Origin: a bacterium UBP6_UBA1209
GTDB lineage: Bacteria; UBP6; UBA1177
Assembly (NCBI GenBank): GCA_002309575.1
Contig: DBXP01000012.1
Coordinates: 1-62,855 of the forward strand
Length of the DNA: 62,855 nucleotides
Direction: 5' to 3'
The translations under genes and the position numbers were made by a program. The notes beneath the pieces were generated by a model. It did no database searches. It saw nothing but the letters and a program-made list of their open reading frames with translations, and was not told the DNA's origin. Of this stretch, positions 16,772-25,334 are shown piece after piece (positions within the stretch are counted from its first letter, which is position 1; every line of letters begins with the position of its first letter).

Positions 16772-18058
16772 GTGGAATATTTCGACATAAACGGTTCAGG
16801 CACGATACACGGCGAAATAACGCCGTCCGGCAACAAGAACGAGGCATTACCGGTCATCGCGGCATCGCTCCTTTGTCCGGAACCGGTCCGGATCGACAAC
16901 GTCCCCGACATCCTTGATGTCCGGAATATGCTGAAGATAGCGGCTGATCTAGGAGCAGAGGTCTCATACCTGTCGAAAAACAGCATTGTGATCAATGCGG
17001 AAAAGGTGCACTCCAAACCGCTTGACCGAGACCTTTGCGAGCTCGTCAGGACTTCTATTCTCTATGCAGGACCCATGGTCGCAAGGTTCGGAAAGATCAT
17101 TCTTCCGCCTCCGGGAGGCGATGTCATCGGCAGACGGCGGCTGGATACGCACTTCACGGGGCTTCAGCAGCTCGGCGCATCCTACGATTTTAACGGTTTT
17201 GTTTACGAAATAGAGGCCAGGGAGCTTGTCGGAGCCGATGTCTTTCTTGACGAGGCGAGTGTCACGGGGACCGAAAATATCGTTATGGCGGCGGCTCTCG
17301 CAAAGGGGAAATCCTTCATCCGCAACGCCGCAACGGAGCCTCACGTCCAGGGACTTTGCCGTTTCCTCAACAAAATGGGGGCAAAAATTGCCGGGATCGG
17401 GACGAATCTGCTTGAGATCGAAGGTGTCGAGGAGCTTCACGGCTGCACTCACGCGATCAGCTTTGACTATATCGAGGCAGGCAGCTATATCGCCCTCGCC
17501 GCGATGACGAAGGGTGAGCTCCTTATCCGCGGAGCTGCGGCAGACGACACTATGAGATCTGTTTTGAACACCTATAAAAAGCTCGGGATCTATACCGAAA
17601 AGCGGGGCATAGACCTCTTTGTGCCGAGACACGAGAGGCTTGAGATCGCCAGGGAGATGAACAACGCGATCCCGAAGATCGATGACGGGATCTGGCCATC
17701 GTTCCCGTCTGATCTGATGTCAATCGCGATCGTTGCCGCGACACAGGCGGACGGATCGGTCCTCTTTTTTGAAAAGATGTTCGAGAGCCGTATGTTTTTT
17801 GTTGACCGGCTGGTCGGGATGGGAGCACAGATCATTCTTTGCGATCCTCACCGGGTTGTCGTTTCGGGAGCGACGAAACTTCACGGTTCAAAACTTGATT
17901 CGCCGGATATCCGTGCCGGAATGGCTCTTTTGATGGCAGCGGCTTCGGCAAAGGGGGAGAGCAGGATTTTTAACATCCGCCAAATAGACCGCGGTTATGA
18001 ATCTATTGAGGTAAAATTGGCAAGCATTGGTGTTTTAATAAAGAGGAAAAATGACTAA
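16772..18058 (+). CDS. murA: UDP-N-acetylglucosamine 1-carboxyvinyltransferase, fosfomycin-insensitive type
   Basis: This 428-residue cytoplasmic enzyme catalyses the first committed step of peptidoglycan synthesis, adding enolpyruvate from PEP to UDP-GlcNAc. Family motifs include TPSGNKNEALPVIAASLL, FTGLQQLGA, EAGSYIALAAM, FPSDLMS with the catalytic Asp, and QIDRGYE. In the active-site loop the sequence is PPGGDVIGRRRLD: the residue that is Cys115 in E. coli is Asp117 here. This Asp variant is known from mycobacteria, chlamydiae and spirochaetes to be active and insensitive to fosfomycin. Translation starts at GTG 16772 after AGAGG. It appears to be a single-gene unit, as a terminator-like hairpin follows. 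Confidence 0.95.
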   Translation: MEYFDINGSGTIHGEITPSGNKNEALPVIAASLLCPEPVRIDNVPDILDVRNMLKIAADLGAEVSYLSKNSIVINAEKVHSKPLDRDLCELVRTSILYAGPMVARFGKIILPPPGGDVIGRRRLDTHFTGLQQLGASYDFNGFVYEIEARELVGADVFLDEASVTGTENIVMAAALAKGKSFIRNAATEPHVQGLCRFLNKMGAKIAGIGTNLLEIEGVEELHGCTHAISFDYIEAGSYIALAAMTKGELLIRGAAADDTMRSVLNTYKKLGIYTEKRGIDLFVPRHERLEIAREMNNAIPKIDDGIWPSFPSDLMSIAIVAATQADGSVLFFEKMFESRMFFVDRLVGMGAQIILCDPHRVVVSGATKLHGSKLDSPDIRAGMALLMAAASAKGESRIFNIRQIDRGYESIEVKLASIGVLIKRKND

Positions 18059-18083
18059 AAGAGAGAATAAAACAGCTCTTTTT
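18057..18083 (+). terminator. Putative terminator after murA
   Basis: AAAAGAG (18057-18063) pairs with CTCTTTT (18076-18082) around a 12-base loop, and the 3' arm runs into a T tract. The stem is AU-rich and overlaps the murA stop codon, so it is a weak terminator at best. It fits the gap between murA and the pilus operon. Confidence 0.4.
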
Positions 18084-18091
18084 ATCACTAA

Positions 18092-18124
18092 TGATATATC
18101 AGTTATGTGTTAATTGTGTTAATT
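18092..18124. promoter_or_regulatory. Operator-like repeats upstream of the XRE gene
   Basis: A perfect 10-bp palindrome TGATATATCA lies at 18092-18101. Two direct copies of TGTTAATT follow, at 18108-18115 and 18117-18124, nine bases apart start to start. They sit just upstream of the probable promoter of the XRE-pil operon and are plausible binding sites for that regulator or another. No binding evidence exists. Confidence 0.35.
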
Positions 18125-18147
18125 TTTGGTTTTTTTTGTAAAAAAAC

Positions 18148-18176
18148 TTGATTTTTATGTTGAATGCCATTAATTT
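18148..18176 (+). promoter_or_regulatory. Candidate promoter of the XRE-pilMNOPQ operon
   Basis: TTGATT at 18148-18153 and TAATTT at 18171-18176 are separated by 17 bp in a strongly AT-rich stretch, about 35 bp before the XRE start codon. The -35 box is good and the -10 box matches only partly. Confidence 0.35.
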
Positions 18177-18210
18177 AGAGCAACTTTTTTGATTTTTTAA
18201 GGAGAAGAAG

Positions 18211-18420
18211 ATGGCAAACAACCTCAGAAAAATGAGAGAAAAGCTGCTTATGAGCAAGTCTGAGCTTGCACGCAAGGCCGGTGTTTCCGTGCTAACGATC
18301 GACAGGATCGAAAAGGACGGTAAATGCAGAATGGAGACCAAGCGCAAGATTCTGATTGCATTGGGGCTCTCGCTTGATGAGAAAGATAAGATATTTTCAG
18401 ATGATAGTGATGAAAATTAG
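18211..18420 (+). CDS. Small XRE/Cro-CI-type DNA-binding protein
   Basis: This 69-residue protein is almost entirely one helix-turn-helix domain: LRKMREKLLMSKSELARKAG, then VSVLTIDRIEKDG, then TKRKILIALGLSLDEK. It has no ligand-binding or dimerisation domain. AAGGAG lies before ATG 18211. The gene is placed 14 bases before pilM and is probably transcribed with the pilus assembly genes, so it may control them or itself through the repeats at 18092-18124. A phage origin is unlikely because no other phage genes are near. Confidence 0.85.
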   Translation: MANNLRKMREKLLMSKSELARKAGVSVLTIDRIEKDGKCRMETKRKILIALGLSLDEKDKIFSDDSDEN

Positions 18421-18434
18421 CTCAGGAGGTGGGT

Positions 18435-19490
18435 ATGTTTTTCTATAACAAGCAACTTCTTGGACTTGACATGGGTTCGTACTTGATCAAGGCTGCCCAG
18501 CTTCAGAAGAAACGGGGCAAGTACCAGCTCAAGAAATTCGGCTCCATACCAATTCCAGTGAACACAATCGTCGATGGCAGCATTATGAACACCTATGAAA
18601 TGAACGATGCCGTAAAGACACTCATGGCGAAGGAACATTTCAAGGATAAATACTGCTCAATCTGCATCTCCGGTCACGGAATCATCAACAGAGTCATCAG
18701 CGTGCCTAAGGTCGCCGACGATGAGTTCTACAATGTTCTCAAAGTCGAAGCAGAGACTCATATTCCCAATGATATCAAGGATATTTACCTTGATGGAATC
18801 AAGACGGGAGTTGTCGAGGACGGGCGTGACAGAGTTATCCTTATTGCAGCAAGGAAGGATCTCGTAGGTGACTTTTTCCAGGTTGTTAACGATGCCGGCG
18901 TAAGACCGATGTCTGTCGAGATCGACGCAACGGCTCTTGCGAACATCTTCAACGTCAACTATCCTGAAGAGCGAGATAAGACAGTTGCTCTCCTCAATGT
19001 CGGAGCCTCAAAGACGAACATCGTGATCCTTTCAAACGGCGATCTTCGTTTCTTCAGAGAGGTCATGACAGGCGGTAACTTCATCACTGAGGAGATCACC
19101 CGTCGTCTGAAGGTCAGTTTCCAGCAGGCAGAGAGCCTTAAATCGGGTTCACATGCAGCCGGCGACTCGATCCTTCCGAACCAGGTCGAGGAGATCGTTG
19201 CCGACGTGGCGAAGGGAATGGTTTCGGATATTGCCAGAGTCTTCGATTACTACACCAATTCCAATCCCGAGGGTGCCGTTTCGAAGGTTTATGTCACGGG
19301 CGGCGCTACAAGGAGCTTCACTTTCATCGAAACAATCAAATCCAACCTCTCGATCCCGGTTGAAAAGTTTAATCCTTTCAAGGAGATAACGGTCCCGGGG
19401 CAGGTTATGACAAGAGAAGAAGTTGAAAATTGCAGTCATATCGCAGCAATCAGTTTAGGTTTAGCATTACGGAGGATGGACGAAGAATGA
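18435..19490 (+). CDS. pilM: Type IV pilus assembly ATPase-like protein PilM
   Basis: This 351-residue actin-like cytoplasmic protein binds the PilN N-terminus and forms the inner ring of the pilus alignment complex. AGGAGG at 18424-18429 fits ATG 18435; a GTG at 18429 lies inside that site and is not the start. Motifs are LLGLDMGSYLIKAAQL (phosphate-1 loop), VALLNVGASKTNIVIL (phosphate-2) and KVYVTGGATRSFTFIE (adenosine site). It starts the conserved pilMNOPQ block and overlaps pilN by four bases. Confidence 0.93.
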   Translation: MFFYNKQLLGLDMGSYLIKAAQLQKKRGKYQLKKFGSIPIPVNTIVDGSIMNTYEMNDAVKTLMAKEHFKDKYCSICISGHGIINRVISVPKVADDEFYNVLKVEAETHIPNDIKDIYLDGIKTGVVEDGRDRVILIAARKDLVGDFFQVVNDAGVRPMSVEIDATALANIFNVNYPEERDKTVALLNVGASKTNIVILSNGDLRFFREVMTGGNFITEEITRRLKVSFQQAESLKSGSHAAGDSILPNQVEEIVADVAKGMVSDIARVFDYYTNSNPEGAVSKVYVTGGATRSFTFIETIKSNLSIPVEKFNPFKEITVPGQVMTREEVENCSHIAAISLGLALRRMDEE

Positions 19491-20119
19491 TAAAAATTAA
19501 TCTGTTACCCGTAAAAGAAGAAAAGCTCAAAACGGAAGCCAAGGGTTTCCTTGCTGTTTGTGTTGTTGCCATTGCAGTTGTTGTTGTCCTTATTTTCCTC
19601 AACAGCTCTGTTCTTGAGGAGCAGGAAGAGGCGAGCAAGGCCGAGATTGCCAAGATGGATGCCGAGATTGCCAAGTTAAAGTCGATTATGGGCGAAATCA
19701 AATCCCTCAAGGAGAAAAAGGCAAAGCTTCAGGAAAAGATGGATATGATCGTGAAGCTGCAGGAACAAAACATCGGTCCGGTAAGAGTTCTTGACGAACT
19801 TTCTCTCAAGCTTCCCTCCAACAAGATTTGGGTCGAAAAGCTCACAATCAAGGGAAACAAGCTTGATCTTGACGGAAAAACTCTGGAAAACCAGGAAGTT
19901 GCCGGCTTTATGAAGCAGCTTGAGAATTCGACCTTCTTCTCCGGAATAAACCTCAAGAAGGTGACCAAGGACAAGGCTGTTCAGGGTGTCACGATGCTTT
20001 CCTACGGCTTGAACACAACAGTTCACTTCGCAGGCAGGGAACCTGAACCGGCAGCTAAGCCTGCTCAGGGCGCACAGGGCGAACAACCCGCTGCTGCTAC
20101 GGCACAGGCTAATCAGTAG
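19487..20119 (+). CDS. pilN: Type IV pilus inner-membrane protein PilN
   Basis: This 210-residue protein starts MIKINLLPVKEEKLK, the conserved cytoplasmic PilM-binding tail. One membrane segment (about residues 23-42) and a long periplasmic coiled coil (about 45-105) follow, then an alpha/beta domain. The ATG overlaps the pilM stop codon (ATGA), so an upstream start at 19430 inside pilM is rejected. The C-terminal tail is rich in Ala, Gln and Pro. It pairs with PilO to connect PilM to PilP and PilQ. Confidence 0.92.
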   Translation: MIKINLLPVKEEKLKTEAKGFLAVCVVAIAVVVVLIFLNSSVLEEQEEASKAEIAKMDAEIAKLKSIMGEIKSLKEKKAKLQEKMDMIVKLQEQNIGPVRVLDELSLKLPSNKIWVEKLTIKGNKLDLDGKTLENQEVAGFMKQLENSTFFSGINLKKVTKDKAVQGVTMLSYGLNTTVHFAGREPEPAAKPAQGAQGEQPAAATAQANQ

Positions 20120-20129
20120 GAGGTCAAAG

Positions 20130-20795
20130 ATGAATTTAAGCAAACTCTTAATAAGTATCGGAAAACTGAAACCGTCATACAAGTACGGTGCTCTGCTTGT
20201 AATTTTAGTTCTCATTACGGTTGCATATTACTTTATGGTATATCAGCCTCATGTTGAGAGAATGGAACAGCTTTACAGAGAGTTCTCCTCGAAAAAGGCG
20301 GAATTTTCGAAGACGGTTGTCCTTGTTCGTGACAAGGGTCAGTTCCTCGAAGAGGTCGAGGCGCTCGACAGAGATCTCAAGGTCGCGATCAGTATGCTTC
20401 CGGACAAGAGAGAGATTCCTTCTCTTTTGAAAAAACTTTCCGACGAGGCTGAAAAGTTCGGACTTGAGGTTTATTACTTCGAGCCGCTTGCTGAAAGAAG
20501 GCAGGAATTTTATGCTGAAGTTCCCGTCTCGATCAAGGTCAGAGGCAGCTTCCACGAGGTTCTCGGCTTCTTTGACAGCGTCAACAAGCTTGCAAGAATC
20601 GTCAATGTAAGCGATCTTGACATCAAAGCTGACGCAAAGAGCCAGCAGCCGAAGGCAAAGGATCCGAAAAAGGGAAACGTCACCACTTCGTCGGCGTTCA
20701 GCGGTTTCCAGCCGAACAAAACGAACCTCGATATCGCTTTCAGGGCAACGACCTATCGTTTCCTTTCACAGTCTGAGATGGGAGGACAAAAATGA
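20130..20795 (+). CDS. pilO: Type IV pilus inner-membrane protein PilO
   Basis: This 221-residue protein has a short cytoplasmic N-terminus, one membrane segment (YGALLVILVLITVAYYFMVY), a coiled coil (about residues 45-95) and a periplasmic ferredoxin-like domain with VPVSIKVRGSFHEVLGFFDS, the typical PilO core. An insertion rich in Lys and Gln (about residues 170-185) is seen before the last strand. AGGAGG precedes the ATG ten bases after pilN, and its stop overlaps pilP by four bases. Confidence 0.93.
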   Translation: MNLSKLLISIGKLKPSYKYGALLVILVLITVAYYFMVYQPHVERMEQLYREFSSKKAEFSKTVVLVRDKGQFLEEVEALDRDLKVAISMLPDKREIPSLLKKLSDEAEKFGLEVYYFEPLAERRQEFYAEVPVSIKVRGSFHEVLGFFDSVNKLARIVNVSDLDIKADAKSQQPKAKDPKKGNVTTSSAFSGFQPNKTNLDIAFRATTYRFLSQSEMGGQK

Positions 20796-21421
20796 TAAAA
20801 ACTAATATGCGCCTGCTTTTCAGCCTGATTTTGCTGGCAATGCTTGCCGGATGCGCAAACGAATATCAGATCGAACCTTTTGACTTTAAGGCTGAGTACG
20901 ACAAAATCAGCAAGACCAAGACGACCGAAACCAAAACGAAGGAGATCAATATCTCCGATATCGCGCAGAGAAAGTCGAATTACCGCTACTCAGCAGTCGG
21001 AAAGAAGGACCCCTTCAGAAGTTATTTCGGCGATATGGCTGCGATGAACAAAGAAAAAAAGATTGTCAGTGAGCTTCAGAACTTTGATGTTTCCGATTTA
21101 AGGCTCACTGCGATCGTTTGGGGCATTTCCGAGCCGAGAGCCACGATCGTCGCTCCGGACGGAAAGAGCTATATCGTAAAGACGGGAAGTTTTATCGGAA
21201 AAAACTGGGGAAAGATAAGCCGTATTCTTCCCGACAAGATCGAAATTGTTGAAACTTACAAGGATCCGCTCGGCAGAAAGATCATCAACAAGCTTTATCT
21301 GGAGCTTCCGGTCAAGACCAACCTGACGAAGGATGAAGACGATGAAACGGAAAGCGCTGCGGACTTTGAAAGTGAAAACAGCGGTGCAAATAAGAAAAAA
21401 TCGAATAATAACAATAACTAA
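20792..21421 (+). CDS. pilP: Type IV pilus inner-membrane lipoprotein PilP
   Basis: This 209-residue lipoprotein begins MIKTNMRLLFSLILLAMLAGC (lipobox LAGC). A disordered Lys/Thr-rich linker of about 50 residues leads to the HR-type beta domain, announced by AVGKKDPFRSYF and followed by LRLTAIVWGISEPRATIV. PilP bridges PilN/PilO to the N-domains of the secretin PilQ. The tail is acidic and then Asn/Lys-rich. The start overlaps pilO by four bases. Confidence 0.93.
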   Translation: MIKTNMRLLFSLILLAMLAGCANEYQIEPFDFKAEYDKISKTKTTETKTKEINISDIAQRKSNYRYSAVGKKDPFRSYFGDMAAMNKEKKIVSELQNFDVSDLRLTAIVWGISEPRATIVAPDGKSYIVKTGSFIGKNWGKISRILPDKIEIVETYKDPLGRKIINKLYLELPVKTNLTKDEDDETESAADFESENSGANKKKSNNNNN

Positions 21422-21436
21422 GCGACGGAGCTCGGA

Positions 21437-23800
21437 ATGAAAAGTCTCAGAGTTACAATTGTTCTTTCGTTAGTCTTTGCGGCATTCGCAGTTTATGCTG
21501 AATCATTGTCGGTAGAACTTAACGGGGACAAAATCGTTTCAGAAAGTTTGAATGGGATCTCCTTCAATTTGGCTGAAGATCATCTTGAAATTTTAGGTCT
21601 CGGCGAACTTAATTCAAAAGACCTTGCCAACGCAAAGCAGGGCATGCTTGACGGTAAAAAGGCTGCGAAACTGCAGATCCCGTTGAGCCAGAACGACATC
21701 GTTTTTGAGTCGGTAGCTGAAAACACGACTGTTAAACTCGGCAGCTTTGAAAATCTTGTAACGCTTGGCGATGAAAAATCGCTCGCAGAGAGCAGCGTTA
21801 AGATGAGCATGAAGGGTTCAAAGATAAGCTTCAGCTTCTCCAGACAGCCCGAATCGGCAAGATTTTTCGCGCTCAGGAACCCTGACAGACTTGTCTTCGA
21901 TTTCATAGGCATCAAGGGTTCGATGAAGGCTCCGAAGAGCGTCAGAAGCGCGAACCATCCTTCAGGCTTCCGCGTAGTTGTAGAGGGCCGAATCCCGCAG
22001 TTCTTCGCAATCGACAGCACGAAGGGTTACACTTTCAACGGCAGCGAAGATAAGCGTTTTGCATCCTTCTCGACCGAAAAGGGAGCAGAAAAGGCTCTTG
22101 CAAAAGAGGAGGCTGCAGCTCCTGCGAAGGTAGAAATCACAGAGATAGCATTTGTCGGCGAGGATCCGGAAATTCTTAAGATCGTTGCAGACGGTAAGCT
22201 TGAGATTTCCAGAAAGGTCAACGGAAAGGATGTAGAAGTTGTCGTTGCCAATGCAAGGATCGCAAAGGATAAGGAGCAGGTTATTGATGCAACATCGCTC
22301 AACGGTCCTGTTTCCGAGATCGCTGTTTTCAATGACGGCGACAATGTAAAAATTGCAGCAAAGCTTAAAGATGCCAAAAACAGCCTCAACATTGAAACCG
22401 CAAGCAACGGCACTGAACTCGTTTTTAACTCGAATGTAGAGAAAAATCAGGGTGTCGCAGGTTATTCCGAGGCTCAGATCGTAAGACTTCCGCAGTCGGC
22501 AGTCGCTCAAGAGGCCGGTGAAAGCGGTTCATTCAATGTCGAAGATGCTCCGGTCCAGTATACAGGCAAGAAGATCAATCTCGATTTCAAAGAGGTCGAT
22601 ATCCTCGATATCCTTCGACTTATGTCTGATATCAGCAAGCTCAACATCATTGCCGGCGACGACGTCAAGGGTAACGTAACGGTAAGACTTGTTGATATTC
22701 CCTGGGATGAGGCTCTTGATGTTATCCTTAAGAGCAAATCGCTCAGCAAGGAGAGATTCGGCAACATCATCCGCGTTGCAACGACCAGGACGATGCAGCG
22801 TGAAAAAGAGGAACAGCTTGCGAAAGAGAACGCTCAGAAGAAGCTGGAACCTGTAAAAGTAAGACTTGTTCCTGTAAACTATGCTATGGCAGACCAGCTT
22901 GTACCGCAGATCAAGGAACTCCTTACCGACAGAGGTACCGTCAGCTTCGACCAGAGAACCAATGTTCTTATCGTTAAGGATGTCGAAGAGGTCCTTGACA
23001 AATCAGAACAGCTTGTTGATTTCCTTGATGCTCAAACTCCGCAGGTCCTTATCGAGTCCAGAATCGTTGAGGCGACTTCGACTTCCGCTCTTGGTCTCGG
23101 TATCGAATGGGGCACGACCCACACATACACGGATGCAAACGGTCACCCGACAAACGCAATATTCCCCTACAACCTGGGTGTAGGCGGCAGCGTTTCAGTT
23201 CCCGGTCCGGCAGATCCGACAGGATCGCTTGGCTTCACCTTCGGCAGCGTCGGCATGATCAACGACCTTAACCTCACGCTCAACGTAATGGAGAGTGAAG
23301 GTAAAATCAAGATCGTAAGCTCTCCGAAAGTTGCAACTCTTGACAACAAAGAGGCTATGATCCAGCAAGGTACGAGTATTCCGATCACCACGAGAGGTAC
23401 ATCAGGCGATATTACCACGAAATATGTAGATGCTACACTTGTTCTGAAGGCGACACCTCACATCACGGCTGACGGTTCGATCCTTCTCAACATCGAAATC
23501 AACAAGAGTGAGCCTGACTGGTCGAATGCCAACTACCTCGGCGAGCCTTCAATTATCAAGAAGGAGGCAAAGACGGAAATCCTCGTAAAGAGCGGCGACA
23601 CTGTTGTTATCGGCGGTGTCTACACCAACAAGACCTCATATACAAAGAGAGGTGTTCCTGGCATTTCCAAGGTCCCGGTACTTGGCTGGCTCTTCAAATC
23701 AGAGGATCACAGAGTCGAGAGAAGCGAACTTCTTATCTTCCTCACTCCGAAGATCATGAACAGGGTTAAAACGGCAATGCCGCAGGAACCTGAAGAGTAA
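21437..23800 (+). CDS. pilQ: Type IV pilus secretin PilQ
   Basis: This 787-residue protein forms the outer-membrane pore for the pilus. Domain order: signal peptide (1-21), one clear AMIN domain (about 110-200) and probably a second (about 230-330) for peptidoglycan binding, an STN domain (about 375-450, INLDFKEVDILDILRLMSDI), a secretin N1 domain (about 470-545) and the secretin beta-barrel (about 560-775). The barrel has SSPKVATLDNKEAMIQQGTS and GVPGISKVPVLGWLFKSE, the family signature. The stop codon TAATG shares its last base with the aroC start. Confidence 0.95.
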   Translation: MKSLRVTIVLSLVFAAFAVYAESLSVELNGDKIVSESLNGISFNLAEDHLEILGLGELNSKDLANAKQGMLDGKKAAKLQIPLSQNDIVFESVAENTTVKLGSFENLVTLGDEKSLAESSVKMSMKGSKISFSFSRQPESARFFALRNPDRLVFDFIGIKGSMKAPKSVRSANHPSGFRVVVEGRIPQFFAIDSTKGYTFNGSEDKRFASFSTEKGAEKALAKEEAAAPAKVEITEIAFVGEDPEILKIVADGKLEISRKVNGKDVEVVVANARIAKDKEQVIDATSLNGPVSEIAVFNDGDNVKIAAKLKDAKNSLNIETASNGTELVFNSNVEKNQGVAGYSEAQIVRLPQSAVAQEAGESGSFNVEDAPVQYTGKKINLDFKEVDILDILRLMSDISKLNIIAGDDVKGNVTVRLVDIPWDEALDVILKSKSLSKERFGNIIRVATTRTMQREKEEQLAKENAQKKLEPVKVRLVPVNYAMADQLVPQIKELLTDRGTVSFDQRTNVLIVKDVEEVLDKSEQLVDFLDAQTPQVLIESRIVEATSTSALGLGIEWGTTHTYTDANGHPTNAIFPYNLGVGGSVSVPGPADPTGSLGFTFGSVGMINDLNLTLNVMESEGKIKIVSSPKVATLDNKEAMIQQGTSIPITTRGTSGDITTKYVDATLVLKATPHITADGSILLNIEINKSEPDWSNANYLGEPSIIKKEAKTEILVKSGDTVVIGGVYTNKTSYTKRGVPGISKVPVLGWLFKSEDHRVERSELLIFLTPKIMNRVKTAMPQEPEE

Positions 23801-24834
23801 TGAATTTTGTTTCGGCCGGCGAATCCCACGGGAGCGCGCTAGTTGCAATCCTCAGCGGGTTTCCGGCAGGTTTGAAGTTTGATAGTGTTCTTTTTGAGTT
23901 TGAATTAGGCCGGAGACGCAGGGGGGACGGTCGATCCGCGAGATTGGATCTCGAGGACGATGCAGTCCAGATCGTTTCCGGAGTTGTCGGGTCTGTTACG
24001 ACAGGGGCGCCGATTGCGTTCCTTTTGAAAAACAGAGCCGGCAGACAGCTCTTTGAAAACGGATTAACAGATTCAGGGTTTCCGCGTCCGGGGCATGTCG
24101 ATTTCGGTTCGTTCCGGAAGTTCGACTACGATGCCGTAACGCTCGGAGCGGAGAGATCAAGCGCGAGAGAGACCGCTATGCGGGTCGCGGCAGGGGCCTT
24201 CTGCAAGATGCTCCTTGCCGGATTTGGTATCGGTTTTTCTTCGGAGATCGTCGAGATCGGAGGGATCCCGTATGCTCAATTCGATCCGCAGAAGGCTTTG
24301 GCCGACAGCGGAAACGGGAGCTACGGCGGTGTCGTCCGGCTGAAGGTCTCCGGGGTTCCGGTCGGGCTAGGCTCAAATTCCCAGTGGTTTACACGCATCG
24401 ATTCGCAGCTTTCCTCGGCTCTTGTTTCGATTCCTTCTGTCAAGGGAGTCTATTTCGGCGATACCGCTCTCCACAAAATGCGCGGCAGAGAGGCGCTGGA
24501 TTCATTTACGGACAGGTTCGGGACTAGATCCTCAAACATGTGCGGCGGTATCGAGGGCGGGATAACCACCGGTTCGCCGATTGAGGCTAATGTATATTTT
24601 AAGCCGATTCCATCACAGCCGTTCGAGGTCGCTTCGATATCTCCGAAAACCGGTGGACACGGCGTATGTCCGGCAGGCGTGAATGACCTTTGGTGCATAG
24701 AACGGGCGGGAGTTATCGTCGAGAGTGCGGCGGCGTTTGTTGTCGCCAATGCTTTCTGCGACAAGTTCGGCTATGACTGCATGAGTGACATCAGATCGGC
24801 CTATGACGCCTACATCGCGAGGATTTCGAAATGA
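23800..24834 (+). CDS. aroC: Chorismate synthase
   Basis: This 344-residue FMN-dependent enzyme converts 5-enolpyruvylshikimate 3-phosphate to chorismate, the last shared step of aromatic amino acid synthesis. Signatures are SAGESHGSALVAILSGFPAG, LGRRRRGDGRSARL, RPGHVDFGSFRKF and RSSARETAMRVAAGA. The start ATG shares one base with the pilQ stop, and the stop overlaps aroK by four bases, so the shikimate genes are translated from the pilus transcript. Confidence 0.96.
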   Translation: MNFVSAGESHGSALVAILSGFPAGLKFDSVLFEFELGRRRRGDGRSARLDLEDDAVQIVSGVVGSVTTGAPIAFLLKNRAGRQLFENGLTDSGFPRPGHVDFGSFRKFDYDAVTLGAERSSARETAMRVAAGAFCKMLLAGFGIGFSSEIVEIGGIPYAQFDPQKALADSGNGSYGGVVRLKVSGVPVGLGSNSQWFTRIDSQLSSALVSIPSVKGVYFGDTALHKMRGREALDSFTDRFGTRSSNMCGGIEGGITTGSPIEANVYFKPIPSQPFEVASISPKTGGHGVCPAGVNDLWCIERAGVIVESAAAFVVANAFCDKFGYDCMSDIRSAYDAYIARISK

Positions 24835-25334
24835 GGCGGCTGGCGCTTATCGGCTTCTCGGGAAGCGGTAAAACATCGCTTGCCGGAATGGCCTGGAGCA
24901 TCGGTTTGAAGAGTGCCGATTCAGATGCCGAGCTTGAGCGTCTGACCGGCAGGACGATTGCCGGGATCTTGGACTCGGGTGATGAGTGCGGTTTCAGACA
25001 GCTCGAGAGCGAAGTGATCAGCGGGCTTCTGGCACAGGATTTTTCGTTTCTGGCATTCGGTGGCGGCGTCCATGCGGCGCATCCGGTGTGGGGCGAAATT
25101 CTGCAAAGCCGGGTGCCGGTTCTCTACCTGCGCGGCTCGTTTGACGAGTTCCTGGCGAGAGCGGCGGACAGACCGCTTTTAAGGCAGCTCGGTGTCGACG
25201 GTTACCGCGATTTATATGAAAAACGGTTGCCGCTTTACGAAAGGTCCGCCAACTTCACGGTCGATGTCAGTCATAGAACTTTGGGCGAAATATGGAGTGA
25301 GATAGAGACGTTATGGAAATACATCTCCAGGTGA
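24831..25334 (+). CDS. aroK: Shikimate kinase
   Basis: This 167-residue P-loop kinase phosphorylates shikimate at the 3-OH. Walker A is GFSGSGKTS. The shikimate-binding Asp lies in SADSDAELERLTGRTI, the Gly-rich loop is AFGGGVHA, and the lid arginine region is AADRPLLRQLG. The length is normal. The start overlaps aroC by four bases and the end overlaps aroB by 22 bases. Confidence 0.93.
   Translation: MRRLALIGFSGSGKTSLAGMAWSIGLKSADSDAELERLTGRTIAGILDSGDECGFRQLESEVISGLLAQDFSFLAFGGGVHAAHPVWGEILQSRVPVLYLRGSFDEFLARAADRPLLRQLGVDGYRDLYEKRLPLYERSANFTVDVSHRTLGEIWSEIETLWKYISR

Noticed and set aside
18211..18420. Prophage repressor
   Set aside because: No integrase, structural or lysis genes are near; it is joined to the pilus genes.
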